DNA from: Acidobacteriota bacterium
GTDB lineage: Bacteria; Acidobacteriota; Terriglobia; Bryobacterales; Bryobacteraceae
Direction of reading: 5' to 3'
DNA: 41,849 nucleotides
NCBI GenBank assembly: GCA_016213775.1
Contig: JACQZR010000250.1
Coordinates: 1 to 41,849, forward strand
Part shown: positions 25,592 through 33,913 of the stretch, in pieces
Numbering within the stretch: position 1 is the first letter of the stretch
Layout: each line of letters starts with the position of its first letter
The notes under the pieces: model-generated
Databases searched by the model: none
What the model saw: only the letters and a program-made list of their open reading frames with translations
Told to the model about the DNA's origin: nothing
Translations under genes and position numbers: made by a program

Positions 25592-26284
25592 ATGGCGAGG
25601 ATTCTGATCGTCGAAGATGAACCGGATTTGCGTATGAGCCTGGAGGAGGATATCCGCCGCCAGGGTCATGAAACCACGGTGGCTGAAGACGGCGCGCGTG
25701 CGCTCGAATTGGGCCGGAAAGGCCCATGGGACCTCATTCTTCTGGATGTCATGCTACCGAAAATGGATGGCTTTGACGTGTGCGCGGCGCTGCGCAAATC
25801 GGGAGTGACTGCGCCCGTAGTCATGCTGACCGCGCGGACCCAGGAAGCCGAGAAGGTGTTCGGACTCGATTCCGGGGCTGACGATTACATCACCAAGCCC
25901 TTCGGTCTGCATGAGCTCCGCGCACGCATCCGCGCCCAGCTTCGACGCGGCGCCGGCCCAGTCGATCGAGTGCGGCGATTCGGCGATTGCGTGGTGGATT
26001 TTGACCGCGCCACACTGCGCCGCGCCGGCCAACCGGTAGACATTACGCCGCAGGAGCTGCGTTTGTTGGAAGTATTGCTTGACGCCGGTGGGCGCGTGGT
26101 GAGCCGCGACCACTTGATTGAAGCAGCCTGGGGGCCTGGCACCGCGATCACGGACAGGGCGGTGGATACGCACATCTTCAACTTGCGCAAAAAGATCGAA
26201 CCGCTGCCTTCTGATCCCTGCTACCTCCTCAGCGTGCGCGGGCTGGGTTACCGGTTCGGTAGCGGAACCTTAACAGACTCTTGA
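25592..26284 (+). CDS. OmpR/PhoB-type response regulator 1
   Basis: The product has 230 residues. ATG 25592 follows the kinase stop by 4 bases. The receiver domain shows the acidic pair (VEDE), the phosphate acceptor D52 in LILLDVMLPKMDG, and the conserved K of TKPFG. The C-terminal winged helix (about 135-225) ends in AVDTHIFNLRKKIE and SVRGLGYRFG, typical of OmpR/PhoB. It is partner to histidine kinase 1 by order and spacing. Its likely binding site is the 11-bp spaced repeat found before both kinases and both propeller genes. One copy overlaps this gene's own stop codon. Confidence 0.95.
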   Translation: MARILIVEDEPDLRMSLEEDIRRQGHETTVAEDGARALELGRKGPWDLILLDVMLPKMDGFDVCAALRKSGVTAPVVMLTARTQEAEKVFGLDSGADDYITKPFGLHELRARIRAQLRRGAGPVDRVRRFGDCVVDFDRATLRRAGQPVDITPQELRLLEVLLDAGGRVVSRDHLIEAAWGPGTAITDRAVDTHIFNLRKKIEPLPSDPCYLLSVRGLGYRFGSGTLTDS

Positions 26285-26285
26285 C
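26269..26285 (+). promoter_or_regulatory. OmpR-type direct repeat 2, before propeller gene 1
   Basis: CTTAAC (26269-26274) and CTTGAC (26280-26285) have the 11-bp period. With copy 1 they share CTTAAC, three free bases, then a pyrimidine and TCTTGACGC. The site overlaps the response-regulator stop (TGA 26282-26284) and lies about 57 bases before the start at 26342, a position suited to activation. Confidence 0.55.
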
Positions 26286-26341
26286 GCAATGACACCGGCA
26301 GATTGAAGTGCGACGCCGACACTGAATCCAGGAGGGACAAA

Positions 26342-28363
26342 ATGAAGTCCAAAGCAAATCTGATGGGGACCCTGCTCTTGAGCGCCGCGATGGTATCTGC
26401 GCAGAGCGGATCACCGGCCGACGTGGCGCTCCGCGCTGCTATCGAACTGGAGACAGTGAAAGGCGACCTGCGCGGAGCAATCAAACGCTACGCCAGCCTG
26501 GCCGAAGGCAAGGATCGAGCGGTCGCCGCGCGAGCGCTGTTAAGGATGGCGCAGTGTCACGAGAAACTGGGCAACTCTGAAGCGCGGAAGATCTATCAAC
26601 GCATTGTGAAAGACTTTGGCGATCAGGCGGAATTGGTGGCGCAAGCGCGCGCGAAATTGGGTGGCGACATCGCCTCCGATGGCCCTCGAATCCGCCACTT
26701 TGCTCCCGCGGGCGACCATTGCATGCCGCAGGTACTGGGCGCGCGATTCACGGATTGCCATCGTCCACAGGGGTACTTTGTCCGCGACCTCAACACAGGG
26801 CAGGAACGCCTCGTCGTGCCGCAATCCAGCACGCAGGGACGGTTGCTCCCCGGTGCGTTTTCGCCCGATGAGAAGACGCTCACTTACTTCGATCTCTCCA
26901 CAGGTTTGCGGGCTGTCGGAGTCGATGGCACGGGCGACCGGCTTCTCGCTAAGGTCGGCTTCACCGGCGGCGGCGTATCGCTCCTCTATGGTCTCTGGAC
27001 GAGGGACAGCAAGCACCTGCTGCTACCTCTGCCGGTGAGTGAAACCGACAAGCAGACCATCGAGCTGGCGCTTGTTGCCGTGTCAGATGGCAGGAAGCAG
27101 GTCCTTCGCAGACTGAACACCGGGCCGATTGTTGATGCGGTCCTCTCTCCGGACGAGAAACTCGTTGCCTTTCTGCCCAAACCCGCGGTGCTGGACGGCG
27201 GGTTGCTGATCGCATCCCTCACTGGCGGTGAGCCGGTACCGCTCACAGGGACCGGCCCTGTGCGGCGGTTGGTAGGCTGGCACCCGAGCGGCCACGTGGT
27301 CTACACCAGTGACCGGACCGGGGGCGCGATGGGAATCTGGGCGATCCCGGTTGCACAAGGAAAGGCCTCAGGAGAGCCAAGGCTTGTGCACGCAAACATA
27401 CACCCTTCGATACGCCCATGGGTGGGACGTGACGGGGCAGTGCACTTTGAGCAGTGGGGGAACGAACCTGTTGTCAAGGCAGCGATACTATCAGCAGGTA
27501 TGCTGACCGAGCCCAAACCTGTCACCAAGCTCTTCACTAACGGCATCTGGAGCCCGGACTATTCTCGCGATGGCAAGAAACTCGTGTATGCCACGGCGTA
27601 TGCTCCCGGCACAGTGCGCTACATCGTTCAGGATTTGGCCAGCGGCCGGGAAGCTGCCTACCATGCGCCATTCCGAACGGCTCGCAATGCGGTTTGGTAT
27701 CCCGACGGATCGGCTTTACTGGTGCATGGGTTCCTGCAGCAAGGAGAGCAATTCACTTTGTACCGGTTTGTACCGGAAACGGGAGAATCGAAACGAATCG
27801 TGGACGGGCGCGTGGAAGTCTTCACGGTGGCCGGCCAAGATGTCTACTACCGCCACCCCAGCGACAAGCCGGGCACCATCCGCCTGTTGAATCTTGGTTC
27901 CGGAATCACCCGCGAAATCACCCTTCCGGGATCGCCGGCGCACATCTGGGCTCTCGAGGTTTCTTCGGACGGGAAGCGGGTTGCGGTCCAGGCGAGATCG
28001 GCGGCGCAAGGGGGGACCGATCCAGATGCAGGCACCTTGCGTCTGACCATGGCGTCCCTTTCCGGAGAAGGTCAAAAGCTGCTGCTCGAATTGCCAGTCC
28101 CGAAGGTGCGAGGAACGCCCCCCATGGCATGGACTCCGGATGGAAGCGCTCTCTTGTTTGCGGCCCCAAGAGAAGACGGCGGCTTCGAGCTTCGTCTGGC
28201 CTCCGTGAATGGCGGCGAACCTGTGCGCGTCTACACAGGCAAGGAAGATATCGGACGCATCGCCTTCCACCCCAACGGCCGCGACGTCGCCATCTCTAGT
28301 CGTGACCGTTCCGGCGGAACCTATTGGGTGATCGAGAACGCCTTCGCCTCATCGAAGAATTGA
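26342..28363 (+). CDS. TolB-like beta-propeller protein 1 with TPR-like N-terminus
   Basis: The product has 673 residues. ATG 26342 has AGGAGG eight or nine bases upstream; an earlier in-frame start has no such site. Signal peptide: MKSKANLMGTLLLSAAMVSA. Residues about 25-110 are TPR-like (DLRGAIKRYASLAEGKDRAVAARALLRMAQCHEKLGNSEARKIYQ; the run is quoted only to show the repeat class). The rest is a WD40/PD40-like propeller with blades such as FSPDEKTLTYFDL, TRDSKHLLL and FHPNGRDVAISS. This is a secreted or periplasmic protein of a family common in Acidobacteria, with no catalytic motif. It is probably the output, or a co-sensor, of the two-component pair just upstream. It is paralogous to the protein at 30839. 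Confidence 0.85.
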   Translation: MKSKANLMGTLLLSAAMVSAQSGSPADVALRAAIELETVKGDLRGAIKRYASLAEGKDRAVAARALLRMAQCHEKLGNSEARKIYQRIVKDFGDQAELVAQARAKLGGDIASDGPRIRHFAPAGDHCMPQVLGARFTDCHRPQGYFVRDLNTGQERLVVPQSSTQGRLLPGAFSPDEKTLTYFDLSTGLRAVGVDGTGDRLLAKVGFTGGGVSLLYGLWTRDSKHLLLPLPVSETDKQTIELALVAVSDGRKQVLRRLNTGPIVDAVLSPDEKLVAFLPKPAVLDGGLLIASLTGGEPVPLTGTGPVRRLVGWHPSGHVVYTSDRTGGAMGIWAIPVAQGKASGEPRLVHANIHPSIRPWVGRDGAVHFEQWGNEPVVKAAILSAGMLTEPKPVTKLFTNGIWSPDYSRDGKKLVYATAYAPGTVRYIVQDLASGREAAYHAPFRTARNAVWYPDGSALLVHGFLQQGEQFTLYRFVPETGESKRIVDGRVEVFTVAGQDVYYRHPSDKPGTIRLLNLGSGITREITLPGSPAHIWALEVSSDGKRVAVQARSAAQGGTDPDAGTLRLTMASLSGEGQKLLLELPVPKVRGTPPMAWTPDGSALLFAAPREDGGFELRLASVNGGEPVRVYTGKEDIGRIAFHPNGRDVAISSRDRSGGTYWVIENAFASSKN

Positions 28364-28378
28364 GGCTGCCCGGCGTTT

Positions 28379-28395
28379 CTTCACCTTTTCCTGAC
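28379..28395 (+). promoter_or_regulatory. OmpR-type direct repeat 3, before histidine kinase 2
   Basis: CTTCAC (28379-28384) and CCTGAC (28390-28395) repeat with an 11-bp period. It is the weakest of the four copies, with one change in each half. It lies 45 bases before the kinase 2 start at 28440 and after the propeller 1 stop, so it may start a second transcript. Confidence 0.45.
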
Positions 28396-28439
28396 AATCG
28401 GAAGGCGGCAGCGGCAGTACAATCGGTTCTGGTCCGAGC

Positions 28440-30071
28440 ATGCGATTGTTCCACCGTCAAAATCTGCTGTTCCTGAGTGCGGTACTGCTGCCTTCCGTTT
28501 TGGTGATTGCGCTGGGTGTGCGCACTATCCGCCAGGAGGAGGAACTGGCGGACAAGCGGCTTCGGGAGCAGAGACAGCAAGCCTTGGACCTGGTGCTTCA
28601 GGAAGTATTCACCCGGTTGGAAGCCATCCTGCTGCGCGCTGCTCAAGGGAAAGTCCCGGTTGGTGATCCGGATATCGCTCTGGTGGCACGCCTGGAGGCA
28701 GGGCGGATTGTGCTTCCTTGGGAAGGGCTTACATCCAAAGCCGAACCTTACCTGTCACAACTCGTGGATTCGGCAAAGGCAATGGCGCTGCTGCGGCTCG
28801 ATCCATCGGCGGCGGACGAATACGGCGTGCCCGTGGCTGTGTATGCGGCGCGCCGTCTCGTACGTGAGCCGTCCATACGGAGAGGCGAGATTGACGAACG
28901 CATGACTGCGGTGCTGCGTGCGGCACAACTCTCTCCAGCGGCCGCGCACATGATTGCTGAGGTTTGCGGAGATGGCCCGATACGACGGTTGGCTGATGTC
29001 CGAGCCGCGGATGCCGAGTTGGCCGAGCGGCTCTCAAGGGAGCCGCACGCTTTCGATGCCGGCGGCGGATGGCGTTTTTTCCAACCGGCCCGCTGGCTGG
29101 TTGGGGTTACCGGCGAGACGGTGGTTGCTGCCCGGGCGCAACGTGTGATGGACTCCGTGCATATGCCCGCCCAACTGCGCTGGAACACAACCGGCGATCT
29201 CCAGGGTAATGCACTCAGCGACCGGTTGCCCGGATTGCGCGTTCTGACACTTCCCAGTGAAGGCACCTACAGCGGGAGCAGCCGCATCTTCTTTCTCTCC
29301 GGCCTGCTGCTGGCGATTCTGGTGACACTCTTCACCGCCTACCTTCTGCATCGCGACGTGTTGCGCGAAACACGCCTTGCCGCATTGCGAGCACAGTTTG
29401 TCTCCAGCGTCTCCCATGAACTGCGCACGCCCATCGCCTCAATTCGCGCCTTTGCCGAGCTGCTCGATATGGGCCGGGTGAGGGACGAGAAGGACAGGGC
29501 CGAATTCGTGAAGAATATTCTGGGCGAGAGCGAGCGGCTGAGCCGCCTGGTGGATGGTGTTCTGGAATTCTCGCGCATGGAACAAGGCAAGCGTGTCTAC
29601 CGGCTGAAGCCCATCTCGCTGGAAGAAGTGCTGCAGTCAGCGGCGCAGGCGCTCGCTTACCCGTTGGCGCAAGGTAAGTTCGAACTGAAGATCGCGGCGG
29701 AGCCTAACCTGCCACCCGTATCGGCGGACCGCGAAGCGCTGGAACAGGCCGTCGTCAACCTGCTGGGCAATGCGATCAAGTATTCGGGAGATGGACGGCT
29801 CATCGAGCTCACGCTGCATCGCGACGGTAAGCAGGCGGTCATTCTCGTGCGCGACCACGGCATCGGCATTCCTTTTGATGAACAGCCGAGAATTTTTGAA
29901 CGCTTCTACCGCGCACCTGACCCCAGTGGGCGTCAGATTCCAGGGACCGGCCTCGGCCTCGCCCTGGTGGATCACATCGTCAAAGCCCACGGCGGAAGCG
30001 TCGCCGTGGAAAGCCAACCCGGGCAGGGAAGTACATTCTCCATCCTTCTGCCTCTCTCCACAATCACATGA
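28440..30071 (+). CDS. Sensor histidine kinase 2
   Basis: The product has 543 residues. Membrane helices lie at about 7-27 (LLFLSAVLLPSVLVIALG) and 280-303 (FFLSGLLLAILVTLFTAYLL), enclosing a helix-rich periplasmic loop of about 250 residues. The kinase core has H326 in SHELRTP, N-box NLLGNAIKY, G1 DHGIGIP and G2 GTGLGLAL. The stop overlaps the start of response regulator 2 by 4 bases, so they are coupled. Architecture matches kinase 1 with a shorter sensor loop and no clear TPR units. The two kinases look like diverged paralogues. Confidence 0.92.
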   Translation: MRLFHRQNLLFLSAVLLPSVLVIALGVRTIRQEEELADKRLREQRQQALDLVLQEVFTRLEAILLRAAQGKVPVGDPDIALVARLEAGRIVLPWEGLTSKAEPYLSQLVDSAKAMALLRLDPSAADEYGVPVAVYAARRLVREPSIRRGEIDERMTAVLRAAQLSPAAAHMIAEVCGDGPIRRLADVRAADAELAERLSREPHAFDAGGGWRFFQPARWLVGVTGETVVAARAQRVMDSVHMPAQLRWNTTGDLQGNALSDRLPGLRVLTLPSEGTYSGSSRIFFLSGLLLAILVTLFTAYLLHRDVLRETRLAALRAQFVSSVSHELRTPIASIRAFAELLDMGRVRDEKDRAEFVKNILGESERLSRLVDGVLEFSRMEQGKRVYRLKPISLEEVLQSAAQALAYPLAQGKFELKIAAEPNLPPVSADREALEQAVVNLLGNAIKYSGDGRLIELTLHRDGKQAVILVRDHGIGIPFDEQPRIFERFYRAPDPSGRQIPGTGLGLALVDHIVKAHGGSVAVESQPGQGSTFSILLPLSTIT

Positions 30072-30757
30072 GCCGAATTCTCATCATCGAAGACGAACCC
30101 GCGCTGCAGCGTGCCCTCGCCGCCAACTTCACCTTTGACTCGCACGAAGTGCTCACCGCTTCCGATGGACGCACGGGCTATCAAATGGCCGTCGACAACC
30201 AGCCTGATGTCGTCATCCTTGACCTGATGCTTCCCGGTATGAGCGGCTTCGAGGTCTGCCGCAAGCTGCGGGCCGAAGGCGTCACCACTCCGGTGCTGAT
30301 GCTGACTGCTCGTGGCGAAGAAGCCGATCGAATTACCGGTCTGGATCTCGGCGCCGACGACTACGTCACCAAACCGTTCTCCGTGCGCGAGCTGAGCGCC
30401 CGCGTGCGGGCTCTGCTGCGCCGCGCCAATCCGCCGCATGCCTTGCCGGACCGGCTTCGCATCGACGACATCGAGATCGACTTTCGTTCCTATGAGGCTC
30501 GCAAGAGCGGCCAGCCTCTCGATCTCACCCGCAAAGAGTTTCACCTGGTGCAGCTATTGGTTGCCCGCACCGGAGAAGCGGTGTCGCGCGAAGAGATTCT
30601 GAACAAGGTCTGGGGGATGGAGGTCTACGTGACCACTCGCACGGTGGATACACACGTGGCGAATTTACGGTCGAAGATGGAGCGCGACCCAAGGCATCCC
30701 GAACATCTCATCACGGTCCACGGCATCGGCTACCGCTGGGCCGGCGGAACTTCATGA
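30068..30757 (+). CDS. OmpR/PhoB-type response regulator 2
   Basis: The product has 229 residues. The receiver domain has the IEDE acidic pair, D52 in VVILDLMLPGMSG and the K of TKPFS. The winged-helix domain ends in TVDTHVANLRSKME and TVHGIGYRWAG. It overlaps kinase 2 by 4 bases, a strong sign of a cognate pair. It is similar to response regulator 1 throughout (for example, TPVLMLTARGEEADRI against APVVMLTARTQEAEKV). Cross-binding of each regulator at the shared repeats is possible. Confidence 0.95.
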   Translation: MSRILIIEDEPALQRALAANFTFDSHEVLTASDGRTGYQMAVDNQPDVVILDLMLPGMSGFEVCRKLRAEGVTTPVLMLTARGEEADRITGLDLGADDYVTKPFSVRELSARVRALLRRANPPHALPDRLRIDDIEIDFRSYEARKSGQPLDLTRKEFHLVQLLVARTGEAVSREEILNKVWGMEVYVTTRTVDTHVANLRSKMERDPRHPEHLITVHGIGYRWAGGTS

Positions 30758-30766
30758 GAACTTGAC
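30750..30766 (+). promoter_or_regulatory. OmpR-type direct repeat 4, before propeller gene 2
   Basis: CTTCAT (30750-30755) and CTTGAC (30761-30766) have the 11-bp period. The second half runs into TTGACA (30762-30767), followed after 17 bases by TAACAA (30785-30790), a fair sigma-70 promoter. The site overlaps the response regulator 2 stop codon, just as copy 2 does for regulator 1. Confidence 0.55.
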
Positions 30767-30838
30767 ATATGCAAAAGGTTTCCATAACAACCCAAGAAAT
30801 CCTTCCCGTTACTATCGCTCATGAAAGGAAATTCACTC

Positions 30839-32896
30839 ATGAGATTCAGTAAGTGGACCATCGGATTGTTTGCCGCATCCGCGCTGCTGTTAGCCGCGGA
30901 GAACGGGTACAAACTGTTCCAGCAAGCGCTGGCCAAGGAGCGGGCGGATGCGGATCCGCGCGCGGCTATCCGCATTTATGAGCGGGTGGTGAAGGAAAGT
31001 GCCAACGATCGCAAACTCGCGGCGCAGGCGCTCATCCGCATGGCGGAATGCTACAACAAACTCGGCGACACCGAAGCACGCAAGCTCTATGAGCGGGTGC
31101 TGCGCGATTACGCCGATCAGAAGGAATCCGCGACTACCGCGCGCGTGCGGCTGGGTAGTGCCGGTTCTCCAGCACGTGCCAAGGGCGATCGTGTGGTCTG
31201 GACGGGTAGAGACGTGATTCATGCCGGCGGCAGCGTCTCCCCCGATGGCCGCTACATCTCTTATACAGACTGGTTTGCGGCCGGCAATCTGATGGTGCAC
31301 GATCTCGTGTCCGGGACGGATCGCGTGCTTACGGATAACAAGAACTGGAATGGCCAGGGCAGCTCAGGGTTAGGCTCCGCCATTTCCCGGGATGGAAAAC
31401 AGGTGGCGTATGCATGGCTGAACTACCAGACACGACGGATCGAAATCCGCATTGTGAGCCTCGAAGGCGCTGCGCAATCCCGCCGGGTCATGGAAAGCGC
31501 AGAAATCGCACATGCTTCCGTGGGGGACTGGTCTCCCGACCAGAAGCTTCTAGCCGTAACGTTGGAACGTAGAGATCGCAGCAAACAGATTGGCATTGTC
31601 GGAGTCCAGGACGGGGCGTTGCGAGTCCTCAAGTCCGTGAGCTGGCGCGGTCCGAACAAGCTGTTCTTCTCTCCCGACGGAAAGTACCTGGCCTATGACC
31701 TTCCAGCGGATGATACCGCCCTGCAACGCGACGTTTTTGTGATCGCGGTGGATGGCAGCCAGGACACCGCGCTGGTGACGAACGCGGCCAATGATGCCGT
31801 CGCGGGCTGGTCGCCCGATGGCCGGGAGTTACTATTCACGAGCGATCGAACCGGAGCCAACGGTTTGTGGTCTCTTGCCGTGTTCAGCGGCAAGGCTGCG
31901 GCCGCGCCGAAACTGCTCAAACCCGATATCGGCACTGTGTGGCCCTTGGGACTTACATCCTCCGGCGCCCTGCATCTAGCCAAGGACACCAGCACCGAAG
32001 CTATGCAAGTCGCTCCCATCGATCTGGCAGCGGGAAAACTACAGGGCACGCCCTCTGCGCAGGCGTACCGGGCGAGTGGTCCCGCCTGGTCGCCGGACGG
32101 AAAATACTTAGCCTACAAGATTCAATCCGACGGTCTGAATATCCTCGCGATCCGCTCTGTGGAATCTGGTGAGGTCAAGAAAGTCCCGTTATCTTTGCAC
32201 TACTTCACCGTAGTCCGCTGGTCACCGGACTCTCGCTGGCTGATCACCGGAGCAAGGGACAGGAAAGGCTCTTCTGCAATATACCGCCTCGATCCCGCCA
32301 CCGGTGACGCCTCGGTCATTGCGAAAGGCAGCCACACGAGCCACGCCGAATTCTCTCCCGACGGAAAGAAGATCTATTCGGACTATCACCCCGAACAGCG
32401 AAGGGCGCTCGTCGAGCACGACCTGAACACTGGCAGGACTCGCAGTGTCTACCAGGCTACGGAACCGGCAAGACCGGGCCGGTTCGGACTTTCTCCCGAT
32501 GGGCGCTACGCCGCAACCGTCCTTATGCTTGATCGCGACCGCACCGCCGCGGACTCTTCCGGAAACACGACGGTGCTGCTACTGATCCCGATCGACGGTG
32601 GTGCGCCTCGCGAACTCCTGCGCGTGAGCCGGCCGGAAGTTCTCGAAGCGTTTGACAACCTGGCGTGGACACCCGACAGCAAAGCCCTCATCGTCATGAA
32701 ACGGACCGGTGAGAAGAAAGAACTATGGAAGGTTTCGCTGGAAGGCGGCCAGGCTCGCAAGCTCGACATCGATGTGAGCGGGTGGCTGGGCTTCCGGCTC
32801 CACCCCAACGGCCGCCAAGTAGTCTTCTTTGCTGGCGAGCGTTCAGAGGAAATCTGGTCCTTGGAAAACTTCCGTCAGTTCCTCGTCGCAAAGTGA
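30839..32896 (+). CDS. TolB-like beta-propeller protein 2 with TPR-like N-terminus
   Basis: The product has 685 residues from ATG 30839, preceded by AAAGGA; the in-frame ATG at 30821 has no ribosome site. Signal peptide: MRFSKWTIGLFAASALLLAA. Residues about 20-105 are TPR-like (PRAAIRIYERVVKE, then AALIRMAE-type helices). PD40-like blades follow (VSPDGRYISYTDW, FFSPDGKYLAYDL, WSPDGRELLFTSDR, FRLHPNGRQVVFF). It is paralogous to the propeller at 26342, and each follows its own kinase-regulator pair. It is probably periplasmic. Family function is poorly known; partner binding is the safest guess. Confidence 0.86.
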   Translation: MRFSKWTIGLFAASALLLAAENGYKLFQQALAKERADADPRAAIRIYERVVKESANDRKLAAQALIRMAECYNKLGDTEARKLYERVLRDYADQKESATTARVRLGSAGSPARAKGDRVVWTGRDVIHAGGSVSPDGRYISYTDWFAAGNLMVHDLVSGTDRVLTDNKNWNGQGSSGLGSAISRDGKQVAYAWLNYQTRRIEIRIVSLEGAAQSRRVMESAEIAHASVGDWSPDQKLLAVTLERRDRSKQIGIVGVQDGALRVLKSVSWRGPNKLFFSPDGKYLAYDLPADDTALQRDVFVIAVDGSQDTALVTNAANDAVAGWSPDGRELLFTSDRTGANGLWSLAVFSGKAAAAPKLLKPDIGTVWPLGLTSSGALHLAKDTSTEAMQVAPIDLAAGKLQGTPSAQAYRASGPAWSPDGKYLAYKIQSDGLNILAIRSVESGEVKKVPLSLHYFTVVRWSPDSRWLITGARDRKGSSAIYRLDPATGDASVIAKGSHTSHAEFSPDGKKIYSDYHPEQRRALVEHDLNTGRTRSVYQATEPARPGRFGLSPDGRYAATVLMLDRDRTAADSSGNTTVLLLIPIDGGAPRELLRVSRPEVLEAFDNLAWTPDSKALIVMKRTGEKKELWKVSLEGGQARKLDIDVSGWLGFRLHPNGRQVVFFAGERSEEIWSLENFRQFLVAK

Positions 32897-32897
32897 C

Positions 32898-33056
32898 GCT
32901 GTTCCTCCTGCAACCGTCGTCACTGTTCCTCTGGGGCTGGATCTCTATCTTCCAGTCCCGGAGGACAACCCGCTCACCACGGCAAAGGTCGAACTGGGAC
33001 GGCGGCTATTCTTCGACCGCCTTCACCGGAACCGTCCCTGCGCTCGCAAGCCTGTG
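32898..33056 (+). pseudogene. Remnant of a di-heme cytochrome c peroxidase (MauG/CcpA-like)
   Basis: Directly after the propeller stop, one frame reads VTVPLGLDLYLPVPEDNP and then KVELGRRLFFDR. This is the conserved N-terminal segment that precedes the first heme motif in di-heme cytochrome c peroxidases. The match fades just where CxxCH should occur (RPCARKP), and no heme motif, start codon or downstream domain is left. It is a truncated fragment of about 50 codons, presumably cut when neighbouring DNA was rearranged. Confidence 0.7.
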
Positions 33057-33076
33057 AGTTACTATGGATTCCACAT

Positions 33077-33097
33077 CATATGAACTGTATGACATAC
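33077..33097. promoter_or_regulatory. Candidate operator before the toxin-antitoxin genes
   Basis: CATATG (33077-33082) and GTATG-A-CATAC (33087-33097) are two inverted-repeat elements within 21 bases, just before the toxin start at 33109. Toxin-antitoxin operons with XRE antitoxins usually bind such palindromes to repress themselves. The assignment rests on position and symmetry. Confidence 0.4.
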
Positions 33098-33108
33098 TGA
33101 AAACGTCG

Positions 33109-33472
33109 ATGACGATCTGGACAGTAGAGTTCGGCGACGAGTTCGTGCCCGAGTTCCGCGCACAACAGGTTGCCGTACGTGTGGAAATACTCGCCCTGGC
33201 GTCTGCTCCAGCGCTTCGGCCCGAATCTCAAGAGGCCTTACGCCGACACCTTGCACGGCTCGCGCCACAACAATATGAAGGAACTCAGGTTCAGCGCCGC
33301 GAACGGGGAGTGGAGAGTGGCGTTCGCGTTTGATCCTCACCGCAAAGCGATTTTGCTCGTTGCGGGTGACAAGGCCGGAGGCAGTGAAAAACGGTTCTAT
33401 CGCGAGCTGATCCGCAAGGCGGATATCCGCTTTGACGCGCACCTTGCTCGCCTCAACGGAAGAAGGAAGTGA
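33109..33472 (+). pseudogene. RelE/HigB-type (gp49-like) toxin with frameshift
   Basis: Frame 1 from ATG 33109 reads MTIWTVEFGDEFVPEFR and then VRVEILALA. Near 33199 the similarity moves to frame 2, which reads RLLQRFGPNLKRPYADTL, then MKELRFSAANGEWRVAFAFDP and RKAILLVAGDK to the stop. Joined, the two parts give a normal toxin of about 120 residues of the RelE/ParE superfamily (phage gp49 type), which usually cleaves mRNA on ribosomes. The break is equivalent to one added or two lost bases. It is probably inactive unless the error lies in the sequence data. It precedes an intact antitoxin. Confidence 0.8.
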
Positions 33473-33474
33473 CC

Positions 33475-33828
33475 ATGCCGGTAAGCGTGAATGACGAAAT
33501 CAAAAAGTTGAGCCCCGCGCTACGCAAACGAGTCGAACAACGCGCCGCGCAGTTGATTGCCGAAGAAATGACCATACGGCAATTGCGCCATGCCCGCAAA
33601 CTCACTCAGGTGAAGATGGCCAAGGCCTTGGGAATCACTCAGGACAGTGTGTCCCGCCTCGAAAAGCGTAGTGACCTTCTGTTATCCACCCTTCGCAAAA
33701 CGGTCCAGGCGATGGGCGGTAACCTCTCTCTCGTCGCCGAGTTCCCGGACCGTGCTCCCGTTATTCTGGCCGGACTGAATGATGTCGCCCCGTTGCCCCG
33801 TCAAACACGAACCCGGCGCAGCGCCTGA
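33475..33828 (+). CDS. XRE-family antitoxin (HigA-like)
   Basis: The product has 117 residues from ATG 33475, with AAGGAAG six bases upstream; the start is 2 bases after the toxin stop. Residues about 35-90 hold a helix-turn-helix (TIRQLRHARKLTQVKMAKAL, then GITQDSVSRLEKRSD). A short tail follows that would wrap the toxin (NLSLVAEFPDRAPVIL). Toxin-first order is typical for HigBA-like modules. It would neutralise the toxin and repress the operon. With the toxin frameshifted, it may persist as an orphan regulator or guard against related toxins elsewhere in the genome (inference). Confidence 0.88.
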   Translation: MPVSVNDEIKKLSPALRKRVEQRAAQLIAEEMTIRQLRHARKLTQVKMAKALGITQDSVSRLEKRSDLLLSTLRKTVQAMGGNLSLVAEFPDRAPVILAGLNDVAPLPRQTRTRRSA

Positions 33829-33913
33829 CTGCAACATACAATGATCAAGATGCCTGCCTGTTTCCTACTGACCGGGTTGCGATCGAACAGAAGCCCGCGC
33901 CACACGGGGCGGA

